Shown: piece after piece, positions 23,151 to 34,460 of the stretch
Numbering within the stretch: position 1 is the first letter of the stretch
Layout of the letters: each line of letters starts with the position of its first letter
Assembly: GCA_005406025.1 (NCBI GenBank)
Contig: BGZK01000745.1
Coordinates: forward strand, 232,100-296,099
Source: Eumeta japonica
Taxonomy: Eukaryota; Arthropoda; Insecta; Lepidoptera; Psychidae
Length of the DNA: 64,000 nt
Direction: 5' to 3'
The notes under the pieces: model-generated
Databases searched by the model: none
The model's input: only the letters and a program-made list of their open reading frames with translations
What the model was told of the DNA's origin: nothing
Program-made: the position numbers and the translations under genes

Positions 23151-23309
23151 GACCTGCAACTACAAAATCAAACTATATGCAAAATTTCAAATATATGGAC
23201 GCAGCCATTTTGTTAAAGTATATATTTAGAGGTTTAGGTATTTTGTTATAAAGCGTTATGTTTACGACATTGACGTTTTTGAAACAAAGATTGTATGTGA
23301 TTAATAACA

Positions 23310-23474
23310 ATGCCCTTTGCTATTATCGAATATGCAAAAATGCTTTATTGTTGGGGAGTTTGCAGAGGTATTATCTCTGCGACTTTAAAAAATTATAGTA
23401 AACTTGATGAATCTAACAGTCAACAACCTGCGAGTCCACGAGTAATATTGCGTGCTTCTTTACGCGATAATTAG
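23310..23474 (+). pseudogene. Small ORF resembling a transposon HTH N-terminus
   Basis: A 54-codon ATG frame begins MPFAIIEYAKMLYCWGVCRG and goes on with SATLKNYSKL and SQQPASPRVIL. The pattern 'MPFt..EYa.MLy.yG.c.gna..a...Y...fp.R..Ps..v' is what I remember of the short helix-turn-helix module (DUF4817-like) found at the start of some insect transposon proteins. Many of the usual residues are missing and the frame closes early, so if related it is decayed. It could be chance. Confidence 0.25.
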
Positions 23475-23615
23475 CCTACAGTGCCACAAGCTTCCCTAAA
23501 CGATCACCCTTGTGCTCGTACATCTGAAATCCCTTCACTGACAACATCACGCGTCATTTATAGGTAAGTGACTAGATAAATTGTTTAAAAATTATACATT
23601 ATATAGCCCCTTCAT

Positions 23616-23660
23616 CACGTGCTCAGACGCAGCGTGTGATACGTAGATGCGCGGCACGTG
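23616..23660. promoter_or_regulatory. Two CACGTG E-boxes 39 bp apart
   Basis: Perfect CACGTG sites at 23,616-23,621 and 23,655-23,660, with a CpG-rich spacer. CACGTG binds bHLH factors such as CLK/CYC or Myc. Two in 45 bp of AT-rich DNA is more than chance would suggest, but there is no gene beside them. Confidence 0.25.
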
Positions 23661-24059
23661 AGCACTCGAACGCGTCCGCCCAAACAATTCGTAGGCCGTT
23701 TTCTGTACTATTCTTATATTATTTATAAGCATATTTTCAATGATCTATTTTTGTTATAGTTATTTTGGGATTTTTTTTTCTAAAAGAGGAGATTATAAAT
23801 ATTTGCGGAAAAATGCATGATCGATTCCATCCTATAACCCCTTGTAGGTAGTTGCAGTACAACGACACCTATCGCCCAGCCAACAAAAGTGGAAATCGGC
23901 AAGTGAAACATATATACGCTATGTTAATAGTATATATTTTATGTAACAGTATATAAGCGATATTAAACAACAGCCGTGTGTCTGTTTTATCAGATTTGTA
24001 TGATCCTACCGCGAATGAATACCCAACATAATATTTTTAACCAGAGACTGTAGTTTGTG

Positions 24060-24500
24060 GACTTCATGGTACCCTGGCTCAACGTTGTTTGCAGTTTTTT
24101 AACGGCCGTCGTCACTGATACATTATCAGCGTCCGGGTCCGATATGACACGAACTCTGAGGCACGAAGAAAATCGCTCGATACAACTCGAATGAATAAAT
24201 TCAGTGTAAATTCGGCCGTGGTCAAGATCACGATATCTTCGAGATCGAACGTAACGCGCCGACGGCTCGGCCACCGGCGTGGGCGATATATCATCGAGCC
24301 AAACAGAAAAAAAAAACGGAACAGGAATTCAAATGCAATCGGGAACGAGATTAAGCAAGGAACGAAAGGGCAGCGCACAAATTACGCCAAAAGGCAGGCC
24401 GCAAGAGACGTGGGCCACTCCGCTCGTCGTCAGTCCGCCGAGTAACTTTCTGATAGGGCCAGACTTGTTAGAGCGGGGCGTTTAAATATTGACACGACTT
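24060..24500. other. GC-rich repeat-poor block (candidate regulatory DNA)
   Basis: Four overlapping ORFs of 68-94 aa lie in different frames on both strands, which is expected of GC-rich DNA poor in stop codons and argues against a real exon. No repeat match. Contains GCCGACGGCTCGGCCACCGG-like CpG-dense sequence near 24,258. Confidence 0.3.
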
Positions 24501-24619
24501 CATATTTATTCCCGGCGTCGGCCACGCCCTTGTGAGCAAATAAATACTGATTTATTTTTTCCTTAACTAGTGGCGTGGTGAAAAGGAAAGGATTGTTTCG
24601 GTACATCCACACGTACACG

Positions 24620-26840
24620 TATATTCATGTTAGCCAGCTCCACTCTGAAGCTGAAACATCGGAATCGATTTAAAAAAGCCGGACAAGTGCGAGTTAATTT
24701 TTCTCGATGAGGTTTCCGTAATATAAATATGTAATGTTTTACATTTTTTTAAATATTACCTAAATTTGTGACGACCAAACAACTACAATTGTAAGTTTAT
24801 ATTCATAATATTGACAGATTTATTATGGTATTTTAAAATCATAGACTTTTTTTATAATTTTTCCTGTAATTAGTAAGTAAAGAACTGCTTTCTGTATTTT
24901 TTTTTAAATTTTAATCAATAATTTCAAAATAACAAAAGCAATTGCAAATGTAAGCGTGTGTAATTGAATATTGATAGATTTACCATATAATTACAAAACT
25001 GTAGACTTCTTACAACTTTTCCTGCAATTGATAAGAAAAGAACTATTTTCTGTACTTTTTTTTATTTCAGGTTCTTAGTTTCGGAGATACAGGAGGAATG
25101 ATCAATATTCGACAATTAAAAAAAAATTAAAACACGATGATCTATCGAGATGTCTGCATTATGTTACGTAAAAATATTAATGTACCTAAAGTTTTAGTCG
25201 ATGGCGCTTAGCGTGTAGCCAAAAACATGGAATGGTTCTCTTTAAAATGGAGTCAATTGAAGCCGGGCGAAATACCGTTAGCAGGACGAAATGAGTATGA
25301 TGATCAGCCCGCGACCGACAGTAGGGTATTTTGCTATTATTTTTATACTACACAGTTTAATACTTTTTTGCTTAAAGAGGAATATAGTGAAAACGTTTTT
25401 GATATCTATAAAAATATCTGAGTAAGGACTGTTACGAATTGCTAATTATATAGGAGACACCAGTACCCGGTGATGTCATTGTTTACTAGCGTCATACACG
25501 ATAATGTTAAACTTTCTTTTGCAAGAAAGAGACGGCATAGAATTTTTGATGACTTACAGTTAAATGTTTTCTTAACCGATTTTGATTTCAGATTTAGTGA
25601 TTATGTCTAACCAGCTTACATAATTTACCAACAATTATAATATTTTTAATTTCAGCAAACTACTCTAATGAGTTGGATGCCGCGTACGTTTAAAACTAAT
25701 TCTAGACATTAGGTACAGTACGAATTCTATTTAATTTGACTGTTTAATAGAATTCGTGAGACGTAAAGCGAAAAATGCCGGCATTAATCCTTTTTTAGTC
25801 TTTACACTCCATAAACTTCAAGGCTGTACATTACATAGTTCGCGTCGTAATGGGTTCAGGTAATGGCTTATTTGATAAAGGACAGGCTTATGTAGTGCTC
25901 AGACGTATTAAATCTCTGGATGTTGTAGCAGTAAAAAAAAGTAAGAGCCTAGCGAATTATTGAATAAGCCACACAACCATTAACTTTTTTGTGAGCTTCT
26001 TAGCTTAAAATGATCGAAACAAAGTATCAGATTGAATAGTAGTAAATACAATAATGAATTAAACATAATTACGACTACGGTAGCAATATTTCATTACTTT
26101 ATTGACTGAAACGTGAGAAACAAGTCCATTCATAGGTATCTATTTCAATATAAATTAAATCATATAAATTTCCAGGATTTTATTAAAAAAAATGTAGTTA
26201 AAAATCTTTAGACGTATTTTCATGAAGTCCACGGGACTTGTAGCGAAATGGGACAGGTTTTCAGACATAGTTCTTTTTTGAGAAACAGGCTGGTCCAAAA
26301 ATTTACGTACGTATCTTTGATACTTTTATCACAAAATATTTCTATAAAAATAACATAAGGCATATATAATATTTTATAAATATAATATGTATCTATAAAA
26401 AAAATTGTTTATTACTTTTGTGTCAACAACAAAAAGTGTTGAATTATTTTCATTACCGTTGGGGTTTTAATTTTTTTTAATTGTTTTAATTTACTTTTAT
26501 GTAACTCATAATACTTTTACATGAAAAGAATAATCTTTAATCTTCTAGTAGAAAAAAATAACATTTTTCTTTATTGAGAGCTACTAATTTATAGAATACT
26601 TATTTAAATATATTTTACATTTAGTTTTTTTTCAATATCGCTTCTTTTGAACGTTTCAAAAACGACAACAATATTATATAATATTATATTAGCTGTGTAT
26701 ATAACGAAAAAAGGTGAATAAAATTTGGTTGCCTGTAAAGTCGGTATACGGGCGAAAGTTTTACGTGACAACGACTTTGAATGGTAAAATCATTTTAATG
26801 TGAATATTCATTCGTATAGTAGGAAGAAGGATGAAATAAT
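24620..26840. other. AT-rich DNA, no feature seen
   Basis: A loose internal similarity exists between about 24,780-24,910 and 24,945-25,060 (GACAGATTTATTATGG / GATAGATTTACCATAT, ACTTTTTTTATAATTTTTCC / ACTTCTTACAACTTTTCC), that is, a diverged 165-bp duplication. Otherwise nothing recognised. Confidence 0.4.
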
Positions 26841-26848
26841 AGTAACAA

Positions 26849-26910
26849 TTTAAAACATTTATTTATACAAAGAATTATATTTAAAACATTAATTTATACA
26901 AAGAATCTCG
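26849..26910. repeat. 31-bp tandem duplication
   Basis: TTTAAAACATTTATTTATAC followed by AAAGAATTATA (26,849-26,879) is repeated directly at 26,880-26,910 with few changes. It marks the left edge of the repeat at 26.9-27.2 kb. Confidence 0.75.
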
Positions 26911-27200
26911 CACTGAATTTCATATTAACAAAATTTTATTTTTACCTTTACACATACATACGTATTTATATACAAATATACATACAATAACTTGCAATAC
27001 ATTTGCAAGCTATGCACTAATTCTCTAGTGCTGCGCGCGGCAGACCGATCATAGTTGAGTGGGAGAGAGACGCAAGGCATTCGGCGGGCCTCTCTCTCGT
27101 TCGGTGACTCATCGTTACGTTACCGAGCGTTACACTTTTTCATAAGTGACTCCCAGCCGCAACCTAATTTAAGACGTTGTCACGTCAAAAACTGTAAAAA
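26910..27200. mobile_element. Lepidopteran repeat with GAGAGAGA dyad (probable non-autonomous element)
   Basis: The section GTGCTGCGCGCGGCAGACCG ... GTGGGAGAGAGACGCAAGGC ... CCTCTCTCTCGTTCGG ... GCGTTACACTTTTTC resembles sequence that I recall as repeated in many lepidopteran genomes. GAGAGAGA and TCTCTCTC form an 8-bp dyad. Class is unknown and the ends are not defined. Confidence 0.45.
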
Positions 27201-27334
27201 TTACTATTTTTATGTATGACTGGTTTTATGTGATAGAGCCATACAGTGACCAACGTGCGTGCAGCACGAAAATAGGCCGCTCAACCGGTGAGATTCTACA
27301 TTCTAACAGAATAAAAACGAGAAGTACCAGCTTT

Positions 27335-27550
27335 CTCTGTTGCGTTACGTCTAATGAGTGAGCGTTCCAGTGGCCCACTTCGCCTTCCATCAGATATCCT
27401 ATTGCCTTCTAACAGTTCCGGTGGCCTACTCTCTCCTCTACCAAATATCTTATTCCTTTTTAAAAGAATGGCAACGCACTAGTGACTCGTGTTGCCAGTG
27501 CCCATGTGCAGCGGTGATCACCTATTCTCTGGTGAATAGGTGATCACCTG
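27335..27550 (+). repeat. Tail repeat, copy 3, with foldback end
   Basis: Carries GTTCCAGTGGCCCACTTCG, then GTTCCGGTGGCCTACTC again about 60 bp later (a partial duplication), GCAACGCACTAGTGACTCG, and GCCCATGTGCAGCGGTGATC. The end GGTGATCACCTATTC is repeated as its exact complement GAATAGGTGATCACC (27,513-27,527 and 27,534-27,548, 6-nt loop), which copies 1 and 2 lack. Confidence 0.65.
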
Positions 27551-28150
27551 TAACAAAAACATCACTTATAAAATCCTCCACACTAGATCGATTCCAGTTT
27601 TAATTTAAATGTCCATTGTTAATAATTTCATTTTTAAAACTTTCATAAGTTTTTTAAGAAGAAATTTACAAAACAAATTATTTTGATTTTCGAATACGAT
27701 GTTAGTGTAATTGGAAAATATGTTATAAAACCCAAATTTTTATTAAAACATGAGACCGGCGTTGCATATATTTGATGTATATAAATGAATATTTGTTTGT
27801 TATTGGTTTATGCGCTGTCATACCGTTCATCCAATTGTGATAAAAATTTGTCAATATATTGCTTGCACTTGCGCGAAGGTTAGAATCATGTTAAAATACT
27901 AACATTTACTAGTACTAGCAAAAGTACCTGAAGTCGTCTGCGTATTTATACTATTAGAGTAAATTATTTAACTATTTCTTAAAATTATTTCACCAATGAA
28001 AAGGTCTGTGAATAAAACAGACTAATAACATTTCCAAATCGCTTCATCTACACATTTATGATACTACAGAGTCTAAAAATTCGTACACTCATAAAAAGCT
28101 ACACTATCTTTGATTCTAAACTATATTTTAATAAAAGCATTTGCCCCGGT
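27550..28150. other. AT-rich DNA, no feature seen
   Basis: Nothing recognised. Confidence 0.5.
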
Positions 28151-28164
28151 TTTGTTCAAAACGT

Positions 28165-28600
28165 AGTCGCAACCGTTAGCAGAATGGAAATCGCAAGCGA
28201 GACGGAGTGTAAAATCGAGAATCAGGACTAGAGGGATTGAAATCGAGAACGGGACTAAAGTCGATAGCGAATGTTGGACTAAAATAAGAATCAAGAGGGT
28301 GATCGATATCGGAATGAGAAGCGGTATCGAAATCAGAATCGATACCGGGACATCGATTAAGAGCGGTAATAGAATAGGATTGTACTTAGAACGAGACTAA
28401 TTCGATGTCGATCAGAATCATAAGCGAGATCACGATCGAAATCGAGACTGAGACAAATTGTAATTAAAAGCGCAATCGGGATTTGAATGGAGAACGGGAT
28501 AACGATCGGAATCAAGACTAAATGCGTGATCGATCGATATACAAATTTAAGTGATTCATTCTATATGCACGCGGGCAAAGCCGCGGCTGAAATCTAGTAG
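28165..28600 (+). mobile_element. Helitron-like element with purine-rich GATCGGAATCG array
   Basis: From about 28,190 to 28,550 the plus strand is a loose array of units such as AATCGAGAACGGGAC, AATCAGAATCGATACCGGGA and GATCACGATCGAAATCGAG. It ends in CACGCGGGCAAAGCCGCGGC and TGAAATCTAGTAG. A GC-rich hairpin a few bases before CTAG, followed by T, is the Helitron 3' signature. It is the same element family as those at 9.8, 34.0 and 54.7 kb, here in plus orientation. No helicase gene is present. Confidence 0.7.
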
Positions 28601-28699
28601 TTAATAAATTATAATTTTATTTGAGATAAATCTATACTTTCTCTAATTTGAAACCCTTATTTGACTACATTATCTCGATTCGGCCATATATTTTCACCA

Positions 28700-29070
28700 T
28701 TTTTTCAAGAAAAGTCGTACGCGCCGCCCCTGTGTGACCGCTTATCGCGTAAAACGCTTCGATTCGTTTCATGCGCACCCGTAACTTTAAATCAGAGCTA
28801 ATGCAATCGCAATTTAGAGACAACAATAAAAGATCGCAGCGGGAATTTATTTAGTTCAATTTGCTTTTATTGGCTAATTTATAGAAGTCGGGTTTAACGC
28901 CGGCCGCGGCGGGCGCGGGGCGGTGCCGCGCCCCGCGCCCCGCGCGCGCCGCTTGCCGCGTTTTTAAGACACCTATTTACATACGAAATACTCAACTTTA
29001 TGCTTTCGTGCTCGTATCGGAAGCGTTATTGTATTGTCCGCTTTTGGAAGCTTCGTCATGGCGGAAGGAG
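28700..29070. other. GC-extreme block with Hox-like AT motifs (candidate regulatory DNA)
   Basis: The block combines AT motifs typical of homeodomain sites (CAACAATAAAAGATC near 28,822; TTTTATTGGCTAATTTATAG near 28,865) with a nearly pure G+C tract (28,900-28,952). Within that tract, GGGCGCGGGGC and GCCCCGCGCCC form an 11-bp stem (28,911-28,921 with 28,930-28,940). No repeat family or ORF accounts for it. Confidence 0.35.
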
Positions 29071-29289
29071 CGTATTAAATTTTCGCTGTCGGATAAGATA
29101 GAATAGCTGTGGAGTTTTATTATATCATTTTTTTCATTGACTAACATTATTTGGATTTTTTGATGCTTAGAATTCAAACGCGCACCGAATATTGTTTTAG
29201 TATTGAATAAAATTACGATAAATACATGAAATTAGCTCCGAAACAAGAGTTAAAAAAAAACGGCTCGCTAAAAAAAAATCTAAAATCTT

Positions 29290-29620
29290 ACACTGCGGCT
29301 CAGTGGTCAAAAGTGTAGATTTGTAATTAGAAGATACCGAGTTCGTTCTCAAATACAAATTAATTGAGAAATGAGTTTCTCGTACGAGTCGAATGAATCC
29401 CCATTATCGTCGAGTCGGTTTTCACCGATTGACAGTCAATGAAGTGCCTATGGTGGTGTATGTCCAAGAGCCAATTCAAATCCACAGCGAGCTTAAACAC
29501 AAACGGCAGGCGAATTGATGAAATATGAGTTTTACTCTTAAGTGAAATTAAGCCATTGCGCCTCGGAGAGCACGTACACTATGATTCCCGCCCGTCGTCA
29601 CCACATCAGTAATAAAGTTT
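29290..29620 (+). repeat. tRNA-derived SINE-like element
   Basis: An A-box-like GCGGCTCAGTGGTCAA (29,297) and B-box-like CCGAGTTCGTTCTC (about 29,338) sit at the spacing of a tRNA promoter. The 3' part carries GCCTCGGAGAGCACGTACAC and CCCGCCCGTCGTCACC, related to the end of the 14.77 kb element. It ends near an AATAAAG. The element is diverged and most likely inactive. Confidence 0.5.
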
Positions 29621-29639
29621 GTTAGCATTAGCATGATCT

Positions 29640-30400
29640 GTAGCGAGCCAGCACGGTGGGCTTAGAGTTTAAGCACGTCATTCGGAAATAAAAGGGTTGC
29701 AGAAGGGTATACTTCGGCAAACGGATGAATAAAACGTGACACGATAACAAACTGACAGTAAACAGCATTGAGGCAAAGAAGCCATGATGCAAGTCAATCA
29801 TGCTAACTTCAATAAAGTCAACTCCGATTCGAGCCGGTTTCAGACGCTTTTTACGTATTATCATATCAAACGAAGAAGATAGGACATCATTCATTGTATC
29901 ACGAATTTTTACCTTGTTGTGTTAAACGTGTGAAAGGAACATATTATTTTTTGACAATACGCGAAAAATTCCTTGGTGCTTCACGTAATATATGTATGCA
30001 AAGTTTAATCCGCAAAATAGTTAAAATCGTTCGATTTTATGGGCATCGACGAGCGTGTTTGCTTAAGCAAATGCGCCAAAATAACAACATTAAAAATCAT
30101 CGTCGTTACGATGTCGTCGCTATCGATTTTGTTAGTTACCGCACTTCACTGCGGTAACGTGATACGCAATTTGATGCATAACACCTCCAAATCGGGTCGA
30201 CGACGACTTGACTTCTATAAGGTCGTTGCGTTGGCATAATCCGGCGAAAAACGTCAAGCTGTTTATTGCGACGAGTCATTTCGTATCCAGAACCATTAGA
30301 GTTTCATACGGATTTTACGGGCGTTTTATTTTGTACCAACGGAATCGGCAACATTAACGAATAGGCTGTCAAGTGTTGTTAAGTATTTACATTCTTTTAA
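29640..30400. other. Mixed-composition DNA, no gene recognised
   Basis: Overlapping ORFs (88, 87 and 66 aa) show no family features. A small perfect dyad GTTACCGC/GCGGTAAC with an 8-nt spacer lies at 30,135-30,158, just after TATCGATTTTG. Confidence 0.35.
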
Positions 30401-30419
30401 AATAAACATGATGAAATCC

Positions 30420-30960
30420 GATATGCCACAACATGTATATGCTTACGCTCGTTACCCAAAGGGATAGACAGATATTACAGATCTCCAGTTAGTACGATTT
30501 CAATACAGCCCTTTTGTTTCACTGTCTATCGTCAATCGTTTCGTATAAGATCATTGATTCCTGGTCCTTAGAACTTGGCTCTTCTTTAATATTCCGTCAA
30601 TTTGGTCTGTATGAAAAAAATTCTGAAGCGTCCTTGCTGATCTTTCAACATAACAAACGTTCGTTCCATTGGTTTCTCTCGTCAGTCTAGTCGATATTCG
30701 TCCTTTCCAAAGAGCCAAAACAAACCTTTTTCTGCATTGTTCACTAAGTCTTCTTAAAAGTTGCACCTTTCTCGGACATCACTATTCTTATATCTATCCG
30801 TCAAAGGCACGCAACACATACCTCGCAGGGATCACGTCTCCACTGTATCGATCTCTTTCTCCATGTCTCTTCTTCCACAGCCAACTTTCAGTGTCGTGTT
30901 GAAGCGAAGGCACCAAAACTTTATTATCGATAGTCGAACGCGCGTGCCGTAAAATAGTTA
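30420..30960 (-). pseudogene. LINE 3' end, copy 3 (minus strand, longest)
   Basis: Reading the minus strand from about 30,890 gives ESWLWKKRHGERDRYSGDV, and further on KGLFWLFG, RLTRE, NGTNVC and DQIDGILKKSQVLRTRN. These are the C-terminal blocks of the same LINE protein as copies 1 and 2, with frame changes between them. The 3' end continues to about 30,420 (CTGTCTATCCCTTTGGGTAA on the minus strand). It is the only copy on this strand. Several stops make it inactive. Confidence 0.65.
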
Positions 30961-30969
30961 CGATGGCGA

Positions 30970-32220
30970 CTTTCAAAAAAGTTTCATTGGCTTTAGAATC
31001 CTTAAAGATTTGAATTCGAAGGGTTTAGTAGATTTTGAATATTCTGCAGAGATTTTGCAGAAAAACTTTTACTTTCGTAACTTTAAAAATGATGACAACT
31101 TTAATAATGAATTTTATCGAAATTGACTAGTTAGATCGAAAAATATATATGATAAATAATTTTCAAGAAAATTGTTTCAAATTTTCACTGAGCTAACAGA
31201 AAATTGTGTGATATCTTTTTTTTTTCAAATCGACTTATAGAAATTGACTTTATTTAATAAAATTGTGACGAATTGTGAGATTACGGGAATATTATTTGGA
31301 CTAGTTTCAATAACATTTCCATGAGTTCACAAGAGTGTGCTTGTGCGTGTATATGCATTATATATAATTTTAATATTTGTAATATAATATTTATAATATA
31401 ATAAAAATAATAAAACTACTACCTTGTACAGTTAATTAAATTTTTGAATTTTGGTGAAGACTTATTATAGAAATAATTCTATTAATTAAGTTAAAATCTT
31501 TAAATTCTTGAATTCGTAGAGCTTGAAAACATTTATGTGTACAAATTCGCGAAATCTCTCAAATAATTGGATGATTTGGGATTTAGTTTAATTAGTTTAG
31601 TTTTATTTCCGAAATTGTGTCGACATTATACTAAAATATTAACCCAGACGAATATAGTTCGCTATTCGATTAATATCTGGTAGAGTAAATAACTGGATCC
31701 AGATACTGAGGCTGTTCGGTCTAGTGTTTTGTTTTTCTCCGCGCTCTATTAATTAAGATAAAGGCAAAGGTCTGGGCATAAGTCAGTCGAGGTAAACATT
31801 TGGGACATTAGGAGAAAGCATCGCGTATAGACGAAAAAGCATTTTTCTAGTACCAATTATATCGAAAGAAGTTACAAGGATGTCTACTTTGTCACAGAAG
31901 TTTAAGTGAAAACATGAATAATAAAAAAAAAGAAATGAGCTGTACTTTATTGAAGTGAATTTTCGCTATACAATTTACTTACTGATTGACTGTAGAATTC
32001 AAAAACTTGAATTATTTAATAAATAATTATTAAGCGTATAAAGTATGGACATCAATAATTAATTTTAATCAATTGACTGATTTCGAGATCGAATAGTTAA
32101 TATACATATAACTTCAGATATAGTTCTTAGTACTTCCTTCAATGCGAAACAGACAATTTCATTATTTTCACATGTTATACTATTATATGTATTCAGTAGA
32201 AGTAAATAGAATTCATACAA
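30970..32220. other. AT-rich DNA, no feature seen
   Basis: About 1.25 kb with no recognised gene or repeat; two partly similar AT-rich runs only. Confidence 0.5.
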
Positions 32221-32261
32221 TGGAGATACAATCTCTGCGCCTACACAGAAGCCATTTCATA

Positions 32262-32632
32262 CATCCTAATGTATAAAATGGCTTTGAAAGACAAATACAT
32301 AGAACAGCAATGTAAGGTATAGTGGCGGTTTGATAAAATGTGCAGACGGACGGAAATCTGGAAAAGATAAATGAATGTATACTAACAAAAGAAATGTATA
32401 GAAGCTATGTGTATGACAAAAGGGTTCGCAAGGGTTGTCTTGGAAAACGTTATGCAGACCGTGTAAGTGAAATATTAAAGAGGGGCCAAATTTCAAGCAG
32501 CCGAAAATTACGAGTTTATAGAAAACAATCGATAGACATAAGTGAAGTAAAAGAGATATGCTAAGATCGTACCACGTGAAAAATCTGTGTTATCTGCCTA
32601 TTATTCTGGGAAGTAGGCATGAGTTTATAACG
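32262..32632 (+). pseudogene. LINE 3' end, copy 4
   Basis: A 74-codon frame (32,340-32,564) retains QTDGNLEKINECILTKEMYR, YVYDKRVRKGCLGKRYAD, VSEILKRGQISSSRKL and IDISEVKEIC in the family order, one of the least broken copies over this part. Upstream, MALKDKYIEQQC corresponds to the 'VSLKDRYRN' block. The end GGCATGAGTTTATAACGATA is the shared tail. Confidence 0.8.
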
Positions 32633-32689
32633 ATATTAATGCTAATAACTATGTAAAGGAGAATAGTTCGTGTGATACAGCAGTCTGTG

Positions 32690-33230
32690 AATACGTCCCT
32701 CGAGCCAAGCAGACATATGGCTCGCGCACAAAGCCGGCGCGATGCTGAGTGAACTTCCGCGGATGTCGGCACATCATCCCTCAGATTTTGTGTATGACAC
32801 GAGCAGATAAGAATTTCACGTCAAACAACAGCGTCACAAAGCGGGTTTGCGCGTATGAAATAATACGTATAGCGATACGCGCGCGTACAGACAGAGGCAC
32901 GCGGGCAATATCGGCCCGCCTCGAGGCGTTAGCAGGTAGCTCGGGCGGTAATTCATAGCGATATTGGCGCCGCGCGGGTGTATCTCGGGAATTTATGGGG
33001 CCGAGGCATTCGCGGTGGTTCCGGCCGCGCGCCGTTCGCACGTCGGACCGCCCGAATACATTTGTAAGCGTAACTCCGAAACAGGCCCACGGGCGGTGCT
33101 CACGGACAGGTGTTGGAAGCGCGATCGCTGTTGGTAGCGAACTAGCGTAGTGTGATAAATGTCACGTGGAGCGTTATGATTATGACGAGAACAGATCCAC
33201 ACGTTCGCTGCAGAAATGGGTTAGAAAAAA
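32690..33230. other. GC-rich repeat-poor block (candidate regulatory DNA)
   Basis: CpG-dense, with ORFs open in several frames on both strands (60-86 aa), as expected of composition. Motifs include a GATA-like GCAGATAAG near 32,803 and TTTATGGGGCC near 32,991. No repeat match. Confidence 0.3.
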
Positions 33231-33239
33231 GTTCATGTA

Positions 33240-33640
33240 CGCCAGTGAAAGGTGGCGCGTTGAAAACCAAAAAAAAAAGTAGCTTTAAATAATATTTCGT
33301 TCGTTTGCTTGTAAATTTGGATAAGTATAATAATTACTAATTAAAACAGTTGTACAACCTCAAAAATAACAAAAACTACTTAAACCAAATTAAACATTAA
33401 GTGTACATACGTATTCATTGTAGGTAATAAAAATATATTTAAATATTTGATGCTAAAAAATAAGATTAAAAACTAGTAGACAATAAAAGTGTACTTCAAC
33501 ATTTCTTTGTTAATTTCTGGCATCGGCTATCGATAATAGATACATATGTCCATCCGTCCTATGCCTCACTAACATAAAAGATCTAGAGAGGATATCATTG
33601 TAGCTAAAATTAAAAGAGTAATGCTGTTGATACAGAATAA
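33240..33640. other. AT-rich DNA, no feature seen
   Basis: Nothing recognised. Confidence 0.45.
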
Positions 33641-33644
33641 CATT

Positions 33645-34020
33645 TACTTTAGCAATGTAGGTACAAGAATAGTGATGGCAGAAGACGGTATGTTCTTTAA
33701 GGAGATCCAGTGACTAGAGTAGAAAAAGGTATGTTACGGTGTTTTGGCCATCTGGAAAGGATAAATGTAAATAAACAAAATAAATCTTAAAGCCAATATA
33801 TGTGATGGAAAGATTGACCAGAGTTGGCCCGAAAAATCTTTTGCAGGCCAAATTGGTTGCATATTAAAGCATGGTCAATTTTTAAGAACCCTCGATAGCA
33901 ATGAGCCCACAAGAAACGATCAAATAATATCAAAGAAACAAGAGAAGTATGTAAAGACTCCACTGTTTGGATATCTATAGTATCTGTCTACTCTTTTAAA
34001 AAGTGTGAAACCATGTACAT
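33645..34020 (+). pseudogene. LINE 3' end, copy 5, most diverged plus copy
   Basis: VTRVEKGMLRCFGHLERIN is readable at about 33,710-33,770, in frame with the 'ML.WFGH.ERM' motif (W changed to C). Then comes ETREVCKDSTVW further on. Stops and frame changes are frequent. It ends where a Helitron-like terminus begins. Confidence 0.75.
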
Positions 34021-34022
34021 CC

Positions 34023-34460
34023 CACTAGCTTTCCGCCTGCGGCTACCCGGTGTGGAGGTAGAATGAGTTACTGAGTCTATTATATTGAACGATCTTGCTG
34101 GCAATCTCACTCTGTTTCTCTCTTTCATTTATGGTTCTGACATTGTTGCTGATTTCGATCCCGGTCACGCTCTGATTCCAATCCTGATTCTACATTCCTG
34201 GTTTCAACTCCTGTCTCGTTCTTAATTTCGACTCCGGATCCGGTTTTGCTTTGTCGATTTTGCTGCCCGTTTCGTTTCTAATTCCGATACTACTGCAGGC
34301 CACAGTTCCGCCTTGTACGATGCCGGAGTATCAAATTAAAATATAAGCTATATTACTCGGGGATAATGCAGCTTTCTATGAATGAAAGAATTTATAGAAT
34401 CCGTATAGTAGTTACGTTCAATAGCACAAATAAGCGCACGGAATCGGCGACAGATTATGA
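34023..34460 (-). mobile_element. Helitron-like element (minus), abutting LINE copy 5
   Basis: The plus strand starts CACTAGCTTTCCGCCTGCGG, the reverse complement of a hairpin-CTAGT 3' end. An array follows at about 34,150-34,310 (TTTCGATCCCGGTCACGC, TTCCAATCCTGATTC, CGACTCCGGATCCGG). Then come ATAAGCTATATTACTCGGGG and TTTCTATGAATGAAAGAATT, shared with the 9.8 kb element. The two share order and orientation. Confidence 0.7.

Noticed and set aside
24060..24500. Cluster of ORFs suggesting an exon
   Set aside because: Frames are open on both strands at once, a composition effect; no conserved residues or splice signals fit.
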